In this document: one piece after another, positions 15,447 to 22,321 of the stretch
How the letters are laid out: each line of letters begins with the position of its first letter
Position numbering within the stretch: the first letter of the stretch is position 1
Assembly: GCA_905198295.1 (NCBI GenBank)
Contig: CAJKBW010000050.1
Location: 1 to 22,450, forward strand
Source: an uncultured Oscillospiraceae bacterium
GTDB lineage: Bacteria > Bacillota > Clostridia > Oscillospirales > Acutalibacteraceae
Length of the DNA: 22,450 bases
Direction: 5' to 3'
Notes under the pieces: model-generated
Told to the model about the DNA's origin: nothing
Databases searched by the model: none
What the model saw: only the letters and a program-made list of their open reading frames with translations
Translations under genes and position numbers: made by a program

Positions 15447-16565
15447 ATGCTGAGTACCTCCCAAATCAGCGGCGGCCAGCTGGCGGCACTGTTGCTGGTC
15501 AGCCGTTTGTCGGTAGCGATGACCTATTCGGCGACCCGTCATCAGCTGTCGAATGGTCTGGATTTTGTGCTGTCCATCGTGCTGCAGTCGGTACTGCTTT
15601 TGCTGCTGTTCCTGCCGCTGTGGTGGTTTTCCCGGCGAACGGGCGGGGCCGGCACGCTGGACTACGGCTATCTCCTGTTTGGCCGCGGCGGCGCGGTGCT
15701 GGCAGTGATATATGCGCTCATCTGCCTGTATGTGCAGGCGGTGGAGCTGATCCGGTTCCGCTATTTTGTCACCACCGTGCTGTCCCCGGATATGCCGGTG
15801 GTGATCCTGTGCATCGTGTTGGTGCTGGCAGCGTATTCCGCAGCCCTGTACGGCGTGGAATCCCTTGCCCGGGCTGCCGCCATAGCTGCCGTGCTGATTG
15901 CCGCGGTTATTGCGTTTATTGCATTTGCCCTCATGCCGGAGATGGATGCGGCGTATTTCCCGCCGTTTCTGTACGATGGCTTTTCGCCGGTTATCGCCGG
16001 CTTGCTGGAGGAGACGCCGAGGACGATGGAAATTGCGGTGCTCGGCCTAATGCTGCCGTACTGTCGGAAAAAGACCAGCAGGGGCTTTGTGTGGTGGTGC
16101 GTTCTGCTGGCGGTGGTGATGGCGGTAATCCAGCTGACAACCGTCGGTGTGCTGGGCGATTTCGGCGGCATGGTCATGTTTTCCTATTACACCGCCATTA
16201 CGGCTGCGCAGACAAGCGTTGTGCAGCGTCTGGATATTCTGGCGGTGACCATCTGGATTGCGGCCCTGTTTTTGAAGCTGGCGCTGTTCGGAATGCTGTT
16301 TATGGACTGCTTCAAACGACTGTTCCGGAAGAACGGCCGGCTTTCGGAAACCAATAAAAAACGTGTTTGTTTTGTGATCGGTGCGGTGCTGGCTCTGCTG
16401 CCCGCCATCTTGTTCGGCGGCACCGCCATGCAGGAGGAACGGGCTGTCATCTGGTCGATTTCATCGGCCGCAATCGGTGTGGCGGCGCTGCTGGTACCGC
16501 TGGTACTGCTGCTTGCGGATTACTGCCGCCGCCGGCGTGAGGCGCGAAAGGAGAATGCGCGATGA
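15447..16565 (+). CDS. gerB: Spore germination receptor subunit B (GerB/GerKB permease)
   Basis: 372 residues with ten hydrophobic helices, the APC-type fold of the endospore germination permease family, in which the B subunit binds the germinant. It opens with STSQISGGQLAALLLVSRL, typical of the family. The gene lies 55 nt after gerA with AAAGGA about 12 nt before the ATG, and its stop overlaps the gerC start as ATGA. It ends in a short basic cytoplasmic tail (RRRREARK). Confidence 0.93.
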   Translation: MLSTSQISGGQLAALLLVSRLSVAMTYSATRHQLSNGLDFVLSIVLQSVLLLLLFLPLWWFSRRTGGAGTLDYGYLLFGRGGAVLAVIYALICLYVQAVELIRFRYFVTTVLSPDMPVVILCIVLVLAAYSAALYGVESLARAAAIAAVLIAAVIAFIAFALMPEMDAAYFPPFLYDGFSPVIAGLLEETPRTMEIAVLGLMLPYCRKKTSRGFVWWCVLLAVVMAVIQLTTVGVLGDFGGMVMFSYYTAITAAQTSVVQRLDILAVTIWIAALFLKLALFGMLFMDCFKRLFRKNGRLSETNKKRVCFVIGAVLALLPAILFGGTAMQEERAVIWSISSAAIGVAALLVPLVLLLADYCRRRREARKENAR

Positions 16566-17689
16566 AAATGTGGGCGATTGTAGCCATACTGCTGCTGGGC
16601 ATGTCGCTGCTGCCGAGCTGCCGGGAAAAATCCCAGATGTCCAGCCGTGCGGTGGTGACTGCCATCGGCATCGACGCCGATGGCGATGGCGGCTGTGCGC
16701 TGTCTGTACAGGCAGTAGAGGCGCTGAAAACTGCCGGCAGCCTGTCCCAGCAGGAGGGCAATGCGACCAGGGTATACACCGGCGGCGGGCAAACGGTGTC
16801 AGCGGCACTCGGCTCGTTTATCTCTACGCTGGGGCGCAGCGCTTATATCCTGCATAATCAGGCGATCGTGGTCGGGATGGAACAGGCACAGCAGCAGACG
16901 CTTACCACGCTTACCGATTATTTCATGCGCAATTATCAGGGGCGTCCGCTGGTGGATATGGTTATGGCGCGCGGCCGGGCAGAAGATGTACTGCGGGTGC
17001 CGTCTGCTGCGTATGCGGTGCCGGCGGAGCAGCTGACGACCCTGCTGGAGGAGGCGGCGCAGTGGGGGATGGCGGTGCGTACCCACCTACTCGATGTTGA
17101 GCGGGCGAACAGTGGAATGTTCGATGCCGTGATGCCGATTGTGGCGATACAGGGCGAAGGCGAGGAACAGATGCTGGTCACCGACGGGACTGCCTTTTTT
17201 CGTGACGGTGAATACGCCGGCGAACTGGATGCCGCTGGTACGCGCGGCCTTTTGTACGGCCGCAACGAGATGCAGCGCTGTCTGTATACTCTGGACACAG
17301 AAAGATGGGGAGCGGTGTCGCTGCAGGTGAGTGACGTATCCACCACCGTGTCGGTGCAGGAAAACGGAAAAACCGCAGCCTTTACCTTTTCGGTGAGTTG
17401 CCGGGCGGAGATTCTGGAGGAGCATAGCACCGGCGAGGCGGACAAAGCTCTGCTCGAGGATATGAGTGAACGGCTGGAGCAAAAGATCGCAGAGGATGTG
17501 GAAGGGATGCTGGATGTTACCATCCGGCAGAACGGCTGTGATGTGCTCGGGCTTTGCCGGCGGCTGAAAAAGCAGGCTCCCTCGGTGATCCGTGGCTTTG
17601 AAGAGGAGTGGCCGGACCGCCTGCGGGATTGTCAGTATGTGGTGGAGGTTTCAGCGCAGGTGAACAGTGTCGGGGCGCAGATCAGCTGA
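16562..17689 (+). CDS. gerC: Spore germination receptor subunit C lipoprotein (Ger(x)C family)
   Basis: 375 residues with a lipoprotein signal: a hydrophobic stretch (4-17) and LPSC, making C20 the lipidated residue. SRAVVTAIGID follows, the usual start of the mature GerAC fold; QTVSAALGSF and GRSAYILHNQAIVVG are further family blocks. It sits on the outside of the spore inner membrane and completes the A-B-C receptor. The start overlaps the gerB stop by 4 nt, so translation is coupled. No D subunit gene follows. Confidence 0.93.
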   Translation: MKMWAIVAILLLGMSLLPSCREKSQMSSRAVVTAIGIDADGDGGCALSVQAVEALKTAGSLSQQEGNATRVYTGGGQTVSAALGSFISTLGRSAYILHNQAIVVGMEQAQQQTLTTLTDYFMRNYQGRPLVDMVMARGRAEDVLRVPSAAYAVPAEQLTTLLEEAAQWGMAVRTHLLDVERANSGMFDAVMPIVAIQGEGEEQMLVTDGTAFFRDGEYAGELDAAGTRGLLYGRNEMQRCLYTLDTERWGAVSLQVSDVSTTVSVQENGKTAAFTFSVSCRAEILEEHSTGEADKALLEDMSERLEQKIAEDVEGMLDVTIRQNGCDVLGLCRRLKKQAPSVIRGFEEEWPDRLRDCQYVVEVSAQVNSVGAQIS

Positions 17690-17746
17690 GCTGGTGCCGG
17701 AAGGCGGTTTGTACTATACTGTTGGCAAATCGGCTGGAAAGAAGGG

Positions 17747-18265
17747 ATGACGGTGGAAACGGCACGGCTTTATGCCCGTGAACTGCGTGAAGAGGACGCT
17801 CCGCGGGTGCATGCGCTGGCGTCTTGCCCGGAAGTGGCGCAGTATATGCGGTTTTCTGCACAGGAGACGATGGAGGGCACCCGTGCACTGATCCGGGAGT
17901 ACCGCAGCGGCGGCGGACCCGCTTTTCTCGTGGAGGAAAAGGGCACAGGCCGCGTCGCTGCCGTGTTTGCCTTCAAGGCAGCGGATGAGCCGCATGCCTA
18001 TTCCCTGTCACATTTCAGTACGCCTGACCTGTGGGGAAAGGGTTACGGTACGGAATTGCTCATCGGAATGGTGCGGTATGCCCGTGATGTTCTGGGGGCG
18101 GAAAGGCTGTATGCCTATATTGTGGCGGATAACCGGGCGTCTTGCCGTATGGTGGAAAAGTGCGGCTTTCGGTTGGTGCAGACCCAGTATTTCGAGGATC
18201 TGCCGGGTGGTTTGTGCATCTATATCTGTATGCCGGATGAATGGGAAGGAGGGGACAGCCGTTAA
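17747..18265 (+). CDS. GNAT-family N-acetyltransferase (RimJ/RimL-like)
   Basis: 172 residues. It opens with TARLYARELREEDAPRVHAL, the standard RimJ/RimL start. The acetyl-CoA loop is GKGYG in the motif LWGKGYGTELL (~93-103), followed by NRASCRMVEKCGFRL (~129-143). It should acetylate a protein N-terminus or a small amine; the substrate is unknown. The ATG at 17747 has GAAGG almost touching it; a GTG two codons on (17753) has better spacing and may be the true start. A possible -10 TATACT at 17715-17720 suggests a transcript separate from ger. The last codons form one arm of the terminator at 18246-18285. Confidence 0.9.
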   Translation: MTVETARLYARELREEDAPRVHALASCPEVAQYMRFSAQETMEGTRALIREYRSGGGPAFLVEEKGTGRVAAVFAFKAADEPHAYSLSHFSTPDLWGKGYGTELLIGMVRYARDVLGAERLYAYIVADNRASCRMVEKCGFRLVQTQYFEDLPGGLCIYICMPDEWEGGDSR

Positions 18266-18285
18266 GCGGCTGTCCCCTCCTTTTT
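18246..18285 (+). terminator. Shared terminator holding both convergent stop codons
   Basis: A 16-bp stem (18246/18247-18261 with 18267-18282) has the 5-nt loop TTAAG (18262-18266) and ends in T residues (18281-18285). The acetyltransferase TAA (18263-18265) and the opposing TauE TAA (18262-18264, minus) both sit in the loop. The tail favours plus-strand termination; the minus side continues TTCCCATTC and would be weak. Confidence 0.88.
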
Positions 18286-18660
18286 CGGTTTGCTGTCTTC
18301 TTTTTCGGGCTTTTTGCAGAACAATTCCTGCACGCCTATATACAGCAGCAGCACCCCGAATATCCGCCGGAGCAGATCCACATGAATGACCGAAGCCAGC
18401 CATGCGGCGCCGAGTGAGGTGAGAATGCCGGCCAGTGTGCAGAGGATAACCGCCTTTTTTTCCACCAAATGGTTGCGGATGTGAGAGATAAGTGCTGCCG
18501 GTGCGCAGCAGATAAAATACAGCAGGTTGATGCCGCCGGCAATATATTGGTCGATGCCGGCGAAGCTGGTCAGGTAAAGGATCAGCAGGGAACCTCCACC
18601 GATGCCGAAGCCGCTGATGACCCCGGTGAGAAGGCCGACGAAAAAAGCCAGAATATTCAC
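18262..18660 (-). CDS. TauE/SafE-family half protein, second gene
   Basis: 132 residues starting at a GTG (18660) that overlaps the preceding stop as GTGA. It has about four membrane helices and the glycine-rich repeat GVISGFGIGGGSLLIL near residues 14-29. This is half the ~250 residues of a usual TauE/SafE transporter, a family associated with export of sulfite, sulfoacetate or other anions. The upstream gene supplies the other half. The C-terminus is basic/acidic (PEKEDSKPKKEG) and is encoded by the terminator stem. It overlaps the convergent acetyltransferase gene by 4 nt. Confidence 0.85.
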   Translation of the reverse strand: MNILAFFVGLLTGVISGFGIGGGSLLILYLTSFAGIDQYIAGGINLLYFICCAPAALISHIRNHLVEKKAVILCTLAGILTSLGAAWLASVIHVDLLRRIFGVLLLYIGVQELFCKKPEKEDSKPKKEGTAA

Positions 18661-19016
18661 AGCAGCAGCACCGCCCGAATCCCGCCGTAAATAATCAGCA
18701 GCCCGAAAGCCCGGCGCAGCAGCGTTACAGGAATTTTGCCGAATACCCGGCCGGCTATGATGCCGCCGACCAGTCCACCCAATAGATACGGCCAGGCCAT
18801 ACCGAGATCGATCTGTCCCTTAAACAGATAGACTATGGCGGAAACCAGCGAGAGGGGCAGAATCACCGCCACCGAGGTGGCAAAGGCGCTGCGCTGTTCC
18901 ATTTTCAGCCACTTGGTGAACAGCGGGACCAGAAACAGCCCGCCGCCGGAGCCAAAAAAGCCGTTCGCACCGCCCGCGAGTGCGCCGGTAATGACGTATT
19001 TGTATTTGTCTTTCAT
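18657..19016 (-). CDS. TauE/SafE-family half protein, first gene
   Basis: 119 residues from the ATG at 19016; longer frames upstream have no membrane or family sequence. AAAGGA lies 11 nt before the start. Four helices are visible, with ANGFFGSGGGLFLVPL (~16-31), the same glycine-rich repeat as in the downstream gene. The two 4-nt-coupled genes therefore look like a TauE/SafE transporter divided at its internal duplication, acting as a heterodimer (inference). Substrate is unknown, and no sulfur-metabolism gene is near. Confidence 0.85.
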   Translation of the reverse strand: MKDKYKYVITGALAGGANGFFGSGGGLFLVPLFTKWLKMEQRSAFATSVAVILPLSLVSAIVYLFKGQIDLGMAWPYLLGGLVGGIIAGRVFGKIPVTLLRRAFGLLIIYGGIRAVLLL

Positions 19017-19141
19017 GTCCTTGACAGTCCTTTCTGCTAGGCTGCCGTTAGTCTTCCCGCCCGAGGATGGAACATGCGCAGCGCGGACAGAATAGAAAAA
19101 GATGGATGGAAAAAGAAAATGAAAAAAGTTGCGTTTATCTC

Positions 19142-19170
19142 TTGACAATTTGCGCAGTTTACGCTAATAT
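19142..19170 (+). promoter_or_regulatory. Promoter of tRNA-Ala
   Basis: Perfect -35 TTGACA (19142-19147), 17-bp spacer, -10 TAATAT (19165-19170), predicting a start near 19177, 13 nt before the mature tRNA. The 173 bases between the TauE start and the tRNA hold nothing else I can support. Confidence 0.85.
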
Positions 19171-19189
19171 ATATGTCGCAACAGCGCAT

Positions 19190-19265
19190 GGGGGCGTAGC
19201 TCAGCTGGGAGAGCGTACGGTTCGCATCCGTAAGGTCGAGAGTTCGATCCTCTTCGTCTCCACCA
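19190..19265 (+). tRNA. tRNA-Ala (CGC anticodon)
   Basis: 76 nt with a full cloverleaf: acceptor GGGGGCG/CGTCTCC including the G3-U70 pair that defines alanine, D stem GCTC/GAGC, anticodon stem TACGG/CCGTA around TTCGCAT (anticodon CGC, 19223-19225), T arm GAGAG-TTCGATC-CTCTT, and encoded ACCA at the 3' end. It reads GCG codons. Phage head genes begin within 100 bp, so its 3' half is the probable attachment site of that element; no second copy of the 3' end lies in the window. Confidence 0.96.
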
Positions 19266-19327
19266 ACTAAAACAAAGGCGAACACGGTTATAATATGCGC
19301 CGGGGTTTTCGGCTTTGTAAAAGAGAT

Positions 19328-19361
19328 AGCGGACAGGGTTTAAAGCCCTGCCCGCTTTTTT
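19328..19361 (+). terminator. Terminator after tRNA-Ala
   Basis: Arms 19328-19340 and 19344-19356 (AGCGGACAGGGTT type, one A/C mismatch) are followed by six T residues. The minor capsid stop codon (TAA, minus, 19360-19362) lies at the end of the T run. Confidence 0.82.
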
Positions 19362-19776
19362 ACTTTAGATTTTGTTTTAACAGCTTTGCGAAAGTCTCAC
19401 CGATAAAATTCTTTTCATTACCCGAAATATATGGCTCTAGCCATTCACCGCCGGCGTTTTGGTTTTTCCCTTTTTGGAAGTTATACTCCGGGTGGAAATA
19501 TAACCGCCTAGCTTGGGGTGCATCATTTAGCAACACAACATGAATATTATCGCCATTTGAAAGATTTACCACTTCGTTGCCTTTTACCGACGTTCCGGGA
19601 TTTCCAGACTTATCCGTATAGATCCCGCCATTTTGCATATTTCCGGAATTAAATGGCATCGTCTGCGACGATACGACGTCGCCTTTCAGTACCTCCATTG
19701 TTTTTATTGCAGCATTCTCAAATTGACTCCCCAGGTTTTTTATTGCGTTTGCGTCGAGTTTAATCCTTATTCCCAT
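19360..19776 (-). CDS. Phage minor capsid protein (Minor_capsid_2-like)
   Basis: 138 residues from the ATG at 19776, preceded by AAAGG 7 nt away; the longer frame upstream only shadows the next gene. The C-terminal block QARRLYFHPEYNF followed by NAGGEWLEPYI is the hallmark I recall from minor capsid proteins of Firmicutes siphophages, which act at the head-tail interface. It is the last gene of the minus-strand phage cluster and stops beside the tRNA terminator, so any tail genes normally further downstream are absent on this side. It lies 10 nt after the preceding gene. Confidence 0.8.
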   Translation of the reverse strand: MGIRIKLDANAIKNLGSQFENAAIKTMEVLKGDVVSSQTMPFNSGNMQNGGIYTDKSGNPGTSVKGNEVVNLSNGDNIHVVLLNDAPQARRLYFHPEYNFQKGKNQNAGGEWLEPYISGNEKNFIGETFAKLLKQNLK

Positions 19777-19786
19777 AATAGCGCCT

Positions 19787-20032
19787 TTATTCCTTTCTGA
19801 GCTGCTCCACAGCGGAAAGCAGGATCGGGAAATCGTCCGGCTGATCGTGGACGGCCTTATACTCGATATATGGCTGTAGGCCGTCACCACGTGAAGCAGA
19901 AATGGTATAGAGCAGCAACGCTAAAGTATCCATCCGGCTATGGCTGCCGTCCTGGAATGTCACGTCGTATTCCTGTTTGCTGGCATTTATTCGTCTTTCA
20001 ATGTCTGCCAGACGCTTATCAAATTTATTCAT
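19787..20032 (-). CDS. Small phage protein, function unknown
   Basis: 81 residues. It begins with a charged helix (NKFDKRLADIERRINA) and continues with a mixed segment around DGSHSRMDTLALLLY. I do not recognise the family. The start overlaps the upstream stop as ATGA and has GGAGAGG just before it. Its place between capsid and minor capsid genes is where head-completion or connector proteins are usual, but nothing in the sequence proves that role. Confidence 0.7.
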   Translation of the reverse strand: MNKFDKRLADIERRINASKQEYDVTFQDGSHSRMDTLALLLYTISASRGDGLQPYIEYKAVHDQPDDFPILLSAVEQLRKE

Positions 20033-20244
20033 CTATACCTCTCCTGTATCATCCGTTCCAGTTCTTCAAGCCGCCTTTCCTGCTCATCGGTGCGGATAGC
20101 CCCTAACGTGATGTTGCAGGCGTACATAATGGCGTTAGCGTCCTTGGCCTCCAATTCGCCGTTCAGCACCATATTTGCTACCCGGTTCAACGCCCGGCGT
20201 ACCTCTCGCGGCGTGGTCAATTTCAGGCGCTTTTTTGCTGCCAT
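20029..20244 (-). CDS. Small phage protein, basic helical
   Basis: 71 residues from the ATG at 20244, chosen for the strong GGAGG 7 nt upstream; the longer frame has no such site. The N-terminus is basic (AAKKRLKLTTPREVRRAL) and the C-terminus is a probable coiled coil (TDEQERRLEELERMIQER). Proteins of this look occur near packaging genes in Firmicutes phages (from memory), which would be an unusual place relative to the capsid gene here. No function is assigned. It follows the hairpin at 20267-20292. Confidence 0.7.
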   Translation of the reverse strand: MAAKKRLKLTTPREVRRALNRVANMVLNGELEAKDANAIMYACNITLGAIRTDEQERRLEELERMIQERYR

Positions 20245-20266
20245 GGTTTCACCTCCTAAAAGAGAA

Positions 20267-20292
20267 GGCGCGCGGACGATTGCCCACGCGCC
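20267..20292 (-). terminator. Hairpin between the capsid gene and the next gene
   Basis: On the minus strand GGCGCGTGG pairs with CCGCGCGCC (9 bp with a G-U), followed by TTCTCTTTT. The G-U becomes an A/C mismatch on the other strand, pointing to minus-strand function. It probably lowers expression of the genes after the capsid gene. Confidence 0.6.
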
Positions 20293-20302
20293 CTTTGCTC
20301 CG

Positions 20303-21157
20303 TTAGCCGCCGGAGGCAGCGGTAACGGCCTGATAATAGATAGCCTTGGTCTTGTTATCCAGCACAAAGGCATCGTAGCAGATACGCCCCTCCACCAGCG
20401 ATCCAGAAATGCCGGGCGGGTCTTGGTGAATTTTATAATCGTCCAGCTTGACCGGTGCCACCGTGGCACTGGGGTGGGCGATCATAAAGCCGAAGTTTGT
20501 TGCCAGACGGGCAGCGGGGATCTTCTGTACGTTCATCCCGTCGAGGTTGGAAACCACGCCCTTGAGCCGCATATCGTTTCCGATATCAGTTTCCATAGTG
20601 ATATCCTTGCACTTCTTCATCAGCAGGTAAGTGGCCGGCGTCACCACAAGGACGCGCTCGCTTTCCGGCACTTCTGCATCGTCGAGTGCCTGAGTGCCCT
20701 TGAGAATCTCGGAATAGATGTTCTCGGCGGTCAGGGCGGTTGCGGCCGGTTTGGTGCCAGCCTTGGTGGCCATCACGCCGTACACGTACTTGTCCACCTC
20801 GGGGATCACCACCTCGCGCTGCTGACGCGCCAGAGCCGACGCGGCGGCCAGCTGATTTGCGGTTTCGTCCTGGTCGAGTTTGTCAATGGCGAAAGTGAAC
20901 GAACGATCTTTCGCAAGGGTCATTTCCTCGGTGGTGGCGTCCAGGGAAGCCACAGCGCCATACCGGCTCCAGTTGCTGGTAGCCGGGCCGGTACGCCCGT
21001 AGTCGTTCATGGTGGCCGTGCTGATCTTGTACACCTTTACAGTGTGCGCGCCCGTCCATGTAAAGTCCTGATTCGTCAGCAGCGTCTTTTTGCTTTCGGT
21101 GCTGAATTGCTCATCGGTATACGGCTGAAATACAGTTGTTAAATTGATACTTGCCAT
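20303..21157 (-). CDS. Phage major capsid protein (HK97-like fold, inferred)
   Basis: 284 residues. The layout is that of HK97-type shell proteins of Firmicutes siphophages: a short N-terminal arm, RSFTFAIDKLDQDETAN (~85-101), a long helix LAAASALARQQREVV followed by PEVDKYVYGVM, LVVTPATYLLMKK near 168-180, and a C-terminal region ending DNKTKAIYYQAV. No protease domain is fused, and the N-terminus is short, matching assembly on the separate scaffold encoded 14 nt upstream. AAAGGAT lies 9 nt before the ATG. Identification rests on pattern and context. Confidence 0.85.
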   Translation of the reverse strand: MASINLTTVFQPYTDEQFSTESKKTLLTNQDFTWTGAHTVKVYKISTATMNDYGRTGPATSNWSRYGAVASLDATTEEMTLAKDRSFTFAIDKLDQDETANQLAAASALARQQREVVIPEVDKYVYGVMATKAGTKPAATALTAENIYSEILKGTQALDDAEVPESERVLVVTPATYLLMKKCKDITMETDIGNDMRLKGVVSNLDGMNVQKIPAARLATNFGFMIAHPSATVAPVKLDDYKIHQDPPGISGSLVEGRICYDAFVLDNKTKAIYYQAVTAASGG

Positions 21158-21171
21158 CCCTAATCATCCTT

Positions 21172-21630
21172 TCAGATTTTCGGGCGGAATGCCTCCCGGA
21201 ACCAGTCTGTGCGCGGCTGTGCCGGTTCGGGTGCGCCGCCGCGTTCGGGGATTTTTGGCACCGTGGTCACGGCTTCTTTGAAGGCTTCAACAACCGTTTT
21301 ATATGTCCTGCTGAAGTCTTCCACGTTTTCACAGTTTATCAAATCGGCCAGTTTCGCCGGCAAATCATCCTCTTTGAGCCGTTCCAGGGCGTCCGCCCGC
21401 AATTCTCGATGAAGCACGGCTTTTTCGCGCTCCATCAGTTTCTTTTCGGCTTCGCTGTTTTCGCTCTCCGCAGCGATTTTCTCCCGCTCGCGTGCAAGTC
21501 TGCGCTGCACAATCTCGTTGACCTCTTCTTGTGTAAAGGTCTTCCCATCCTGTGCGACACCCTGCACCTGCGGTTCTTCCCCGTTTTCGGTGGGTTCCGT
21601 GGCCACTGCGGCCTTGGTATCATCTTTCAT
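21172..21630 (-). CDS. Phage capsid scaffolding protein (DUF4355-like)
   Basis: 152 residues from the ATG at 21630. The GGAGG that serves it lies 5 nt upstream and would be internal to the alternative start four codons earlier. The protein is highly charged, with KTFTQEEVNEIVQRRLARER near the N-terminus, a coiled-coil middle, and ALERLKEDDLPAKLADLI further on, the standard DUF4355 scaffold pattern. It directs shell assembly and leaves the mature head. It is the first head gene after the terminated leader at 21672-21752 and precedes the capsid gene by 14 nt. Confidence 0.88.
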   Translation of the reverse strand: MKDDTKAAVATEPTENGEEPQVQGVAQDGKTFTQEEVNEIVQRRLAREREKIAAESENSEAEKKLMEREKAVLHRELRADALERLKEDDLPAKLADLINCENVEDFSRTYKTVVEAFKEAVTTVPKIPERGGAPEPAQPRTDWFREAFRPKI

Positions 21631-21667
21631 ATATGCCTCCATTTTAACGCCATGGGTGGGCTATTTT

Positions 21668-21715
21668 GAGCAAATAAAAAAGGGAACAACCAGACGTGAA
21701 TCTGATCGTTCCCTT
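21668..21715 (-). terminator. Terminator upstream of the scaffold gene
   Basis: Arms 21680-21694 and 21701-21715 give a 15-position stem (AAGGGAAC at the base, two internal mismatches) closing a 6-nt loop, then TTTTTTATTTG on the minus strand. It stands between the immunity-type genes and the head genes. Confidence 0.85.
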
Positions 21716-21752
21716 GCCTCTTTGGGCTACCGGTTTCCCGGGGTACTTGCTC
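21672..21752 (-). ncRNA. Candidate ~80-nt RNA or attenuated leader before the scaffold gene
   Basis: A consensus promoter (21759-21787) starts transcription about 37 nt before a strong terminator hairpin, with no coding frame between. The RNA would contain a stem with a GAAA tetraloop (21728-21745), a possible small GCC/GGC hairpin (21716-21727) and the terminator. It may be an independent small RNA or a leader controlling entry into the head genes. I do not recognise a known RNA family. Confidence 0.55.
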
Positions 21753-21758
21753 ACCTGT

Positions 21759-21787
21759 ATTATACCACAAAAGGGGCTATGGGTCAA
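21759..21787 (-). promoter_or_regulatory. Strong promoter inside the 3' end of the 62-aa gene
   Basis: Minus strand: -35 TTGACC (21782-21787), 17-bp spacer, -10 TATAAT (21759-21764), with a TG extension (TGGTATAAT). The -35 overlaps the last codons of the 62-aa gene. Confidence 0.8.
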
Positions 21788-21965
21788 TGCTTTCCGGCTT
21801 TTCCTCTGGTTTCCCGGCCTTTTTAGTGGTCAAATACAGGTGCAAATACGGGGCATGACGCTCGCTTTTATGTACCCTTACATCCGGTAAATACGACCGC
21901 AGAAAAGCTAAAGCTATGTACGCTTTTTCTGTTTCCTCCGCGGTGTAGGCTATTGTGATCTTCAC
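21777..21965 (-). CDS. Small phage-associated protein, 62 aa
   Basis: 62 residues from a GTG at 21965 that overlaps the ImmA stop as GTGA; AAAGG lies about 9 nt upstream. The sequence has a beta-alpha-beta look: KITIAYTAEETEKAYIALAF, then VRVHKSERHAPYLHLYLTTKK. I cannot assign the family. The last codons contain the -35 of the promoter at 21759-21787. Tight coupling to the metallopeptidase gene suggests a shared regulatory or accessory function. Confidence 0.65.
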   Translation of the reverse strand: MKITIAYTAEETEKAYIALAFLRSYLPDVRVHKSERHAPYLHLYLTTKKAGKPEEKPESIDP

Positions 21966-22321
21966 AGCTTCGCCGCCTTTCCGTTACGGCCACGCTGCAG
22001 GTACTCGTCGTATAGAGATAACGCATACATGACCACTCCGAAAATATCCGCTTCTCTTTCAGCGGCTTCGGACTCTAAATTTTTATCTTGTTCGAGATGT
22101 CCCAACAAGACATGTCCCATCTCGTGGGCTTTTACCTCTTGCACGCAGTCTTTTCGCCGCGATTCATCCACGAATATGTAACTTCTGCCCTCAATGTTGT
22201 AACAGAATCCGGCGGCCTTACGGCAAAATTCCGGCATGCTTTCAACCACTTCAGGGTGCTCTTGATAGCTATGATAACACAGCCCGCGCATCTTGTATGC
22301 TTCTTCTATGAAATCTTTCAC
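21962..22321 (-). CDS. ImmA/IrrE-family metallopeptidase
   Basis: 119 residues from a GTG at 22321, preferred over an ATG at 22375 because it overlaps the upstream stop as GTGA and follows AGAGGGGG. HEMGHVLLGH is the HExxH zinc motif of peptidase family M78, with a downstream EREADIFG as third ligand region. Such proteins cleave XRE-type repressors of phages and ICEs (ImmA on ImmR in ICEBs1), releasing lytic or excision genes. The upstream partial gene would be the expected repressor. The gene is coupled by GTGA overlaps on both sides. Confidence 0.85.
   Translation of the reverse strand: MKDFIEEAYKMRGLCYHSYQEHPEVVESMPEFCRKAAGFCYNIEGRSYIFVDESRRKDCVQEVKAHEMGHVLLGHLEQDKNLESEAAEREADIFGVVMYALSLYDEYLQRGRNGKAAKL

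Noticed and set aside
15434..16357. A 307-codon plus-strand frame overlapping gerB
   Set aside because: Different frame from gerB; Gly/Ala/Arg-rich with no membrane pattern, whereas gerB shows ten helices and coupling to gerC.
19037..19285. An 82-codon minus-strand frame across the tRNA gene
   Set aside because: It is translated from the antisense of tRNA-Ala and its flanks (EEDRTLDLTDANRTLSQLSY), a known annotation artefact.
19266..19327. An integrase gene or second attachment repeat next to the tRNA
   Set aside because: No recombinase motif and no copy of the tRNA 3' end were found elsewhere in the window; these would have to lie further right.
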